64,000 nucleotides of DNA, taken from assembly GCA_031216915.1 (NCBI GenBank), contig CM062292.1, positions 2,166,457-2,230,456 of the forward strand, written 5' to 3'. Shown one piece after another: positions 63,101 through 64,000 of the stretch. Made by a program: the position numbers and the translations under genes. The stretch's first letter is position 1. Each line of letters opens with the position of its first letter. The DNA comes from Pictodentalium vernedei (lineage: Eukaryota > Mollusca > Scaphopoda > Dentaliida > Dentaliidae). The notes below the pieces were generated by a model that saw only the letters and a program-made list of their open reading frames with translations, did not search any database and was not told the DNA's origin.

Positions 63101-64000
63101 TTTATTGGTAGAGGAGGACATTATTTTAAACTGCTCACTGAGTTTGACATTCTATTGGTAGAGGAGGACATTATTTTAAACTGCACACTGAGCTTGACAT
63201 TTTATTGGTAGAGTACAATATTTTAAACTGCTCACTGAGCTTGACATTTTATTGGTAGAGGAGGACATTATTTTAAACTGCTCACTGAGCTTGACATTTT
63301 ATTGGTAGAGGAGGACATTATTTTAAACTGCTCACTGAGCTAGACATTTTATTTGTAGAGGACAGCATTTTAAACTGCTCACTGAGCTTGACATTCTATT
63401 GGTAGAGGACAATATTTTAAACTGCTCACTGAGCTTGACATTCTATTGGTAGAGGAGGACATTATTTTAAACTGCTCACTGAGCTTGACATTTTATTGGT
63501 AGAGGAGGACATAATTTTAAACTGCTCACTGAGCTAGACATTTTATTTGTAGAGGACAGTATTTTAAACTGCTCACTGAGCTAGACATTATATTGGTAGA
63601 GGAGGACATTATTTTAAACTGCTCACTGAGCTAGACATTTTATTGGTAGAGGACATTATTTTAAACTGCTCACTGAGCTTGACATTTTATTGGTAGAGGA
63701 GGACATTATTTTAAACTGCTCACTGAGCTTGACATTTTATTGGTAGAGGAGGACATAATTTTAAACTGCTCACTGAGCTAGACATTTTATTTGTAGAGGA
63801 CAGTATTTTAAACTGCTCACTGAGCTAGACATTATATTGGTAGAGGAGGACATTATTTTAAACTGCTCACTGAGCTAGACATTTTATTGGTAGAGGACAT
63901 TATTTTAAACTGCTCACTGAGCTTGACATTTTATTGGTAGAGGAGGACATTATTTTAAACTGCTCACTGAGCTTGACATTTTATTGGTAGAGGAGGACAT
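51155..64000. repeat. 47/50-bp tandem repeat, about 260 units, to window end
   Basis: Unit 'ttaaactgctcactgagctt' + 'gacattttattggtagaggaggacattatt', 50 bp; a common variant lacks GAG and is 47 bp. It starts ~37 bases after the exon C donor with a few diverged units and then becomes very regular. Higher-order copying is clear: markers CTAACTGAG (51851, 59409) and GCTAGCAATTT (54321, 61879) are both 7,558 bp apart, and the second marker also recurs at 55716 (1,395 bp on). No coding potential; the array continues past the window. Confidence 0.95.

Overview
This is a eukaryotic, intron-dominated window. Only 326 coding bases can be supported, in three exons on the + strand at 9073-9196, 34872-34967 and 51013-51118. 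Their translations join in order into the end of the PX domain, the linker/amphipathic-helix segment and the start of the BAR domain of a sorting nexin of the SNX5/SNX6/SNX32 family (a single SNX6-like gene in most invertebrates). Everything else is intron: at least 9.1 kb before the first exon seen, then 25.7 kb, 16.0 kb, and at least 12.9 kb to the window end. The start and end of the gene lie outside. The organism looks like a mollusc, most likely a bivalve. This rests on pearl/Helentron-type elements with ~166-bp core repeats, a 5S-headed SINE with a GTTAAAC-type tail, a DIRS retroelement and TIR DNA transposons. That is inference and I cannot name the species.

Layout. 1-1255: degenerate ~166-bp repeats ending in a GC hairpin. 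1347-2110: an element built almost wholly of long hairpins. 2111-2800: nothing recognised. 2806-7990: 59-bp then 43-bp minisatellite, with a 1,333-bp TIR transposon (3664-4996, TAA target duplication). 8010-8641: a TIR element related to the hairpin cluster, with a 5S-like SINE inside. 8679-8928: nested hairpin. Exon A. 9433-9806: 34-bp repeats. 9840-33475: about 225 copies of an 82-bp repeat, interrupted by three copies of one 1.6-kb hAT-like element that were amplified together with the array in ~9-10 kb higher-order units, then by a 250-bp MITE. 33476-34115: a pearl-like element. Exon B. 34958-40975: about 180 copies of a 33-bp repeat whose unit is the exon B 3' end plus its 5' splice site. 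40976-50780: a 42-bp repeat split by a complete-ended, decayed 7,003-bp DIRS retrotransposon (41644-48646) and a small SINE fragment. 50805-50945: 26-bp repeats. Exon C. 51155-64000: a 47/50-bp repeat with 7.56-kb and 1.4-kb higher-order duplications.

The most notable signal is the 33-bp array. The real exon-intron boundary of a conserved gene has been copied about 180 times, giving a long run of near-consensus donor sites. The unit is 33 bp, so for the first ~43 units use of a downstream donor would add multiples of 11 residues without changing frame. All three donors in the window have a tandem array at or within 240 bp downstream. The arrays also act as a readable background: because the empty site is known from the repeat unit, the exact ends and target duplications of most inserted elements can be read.
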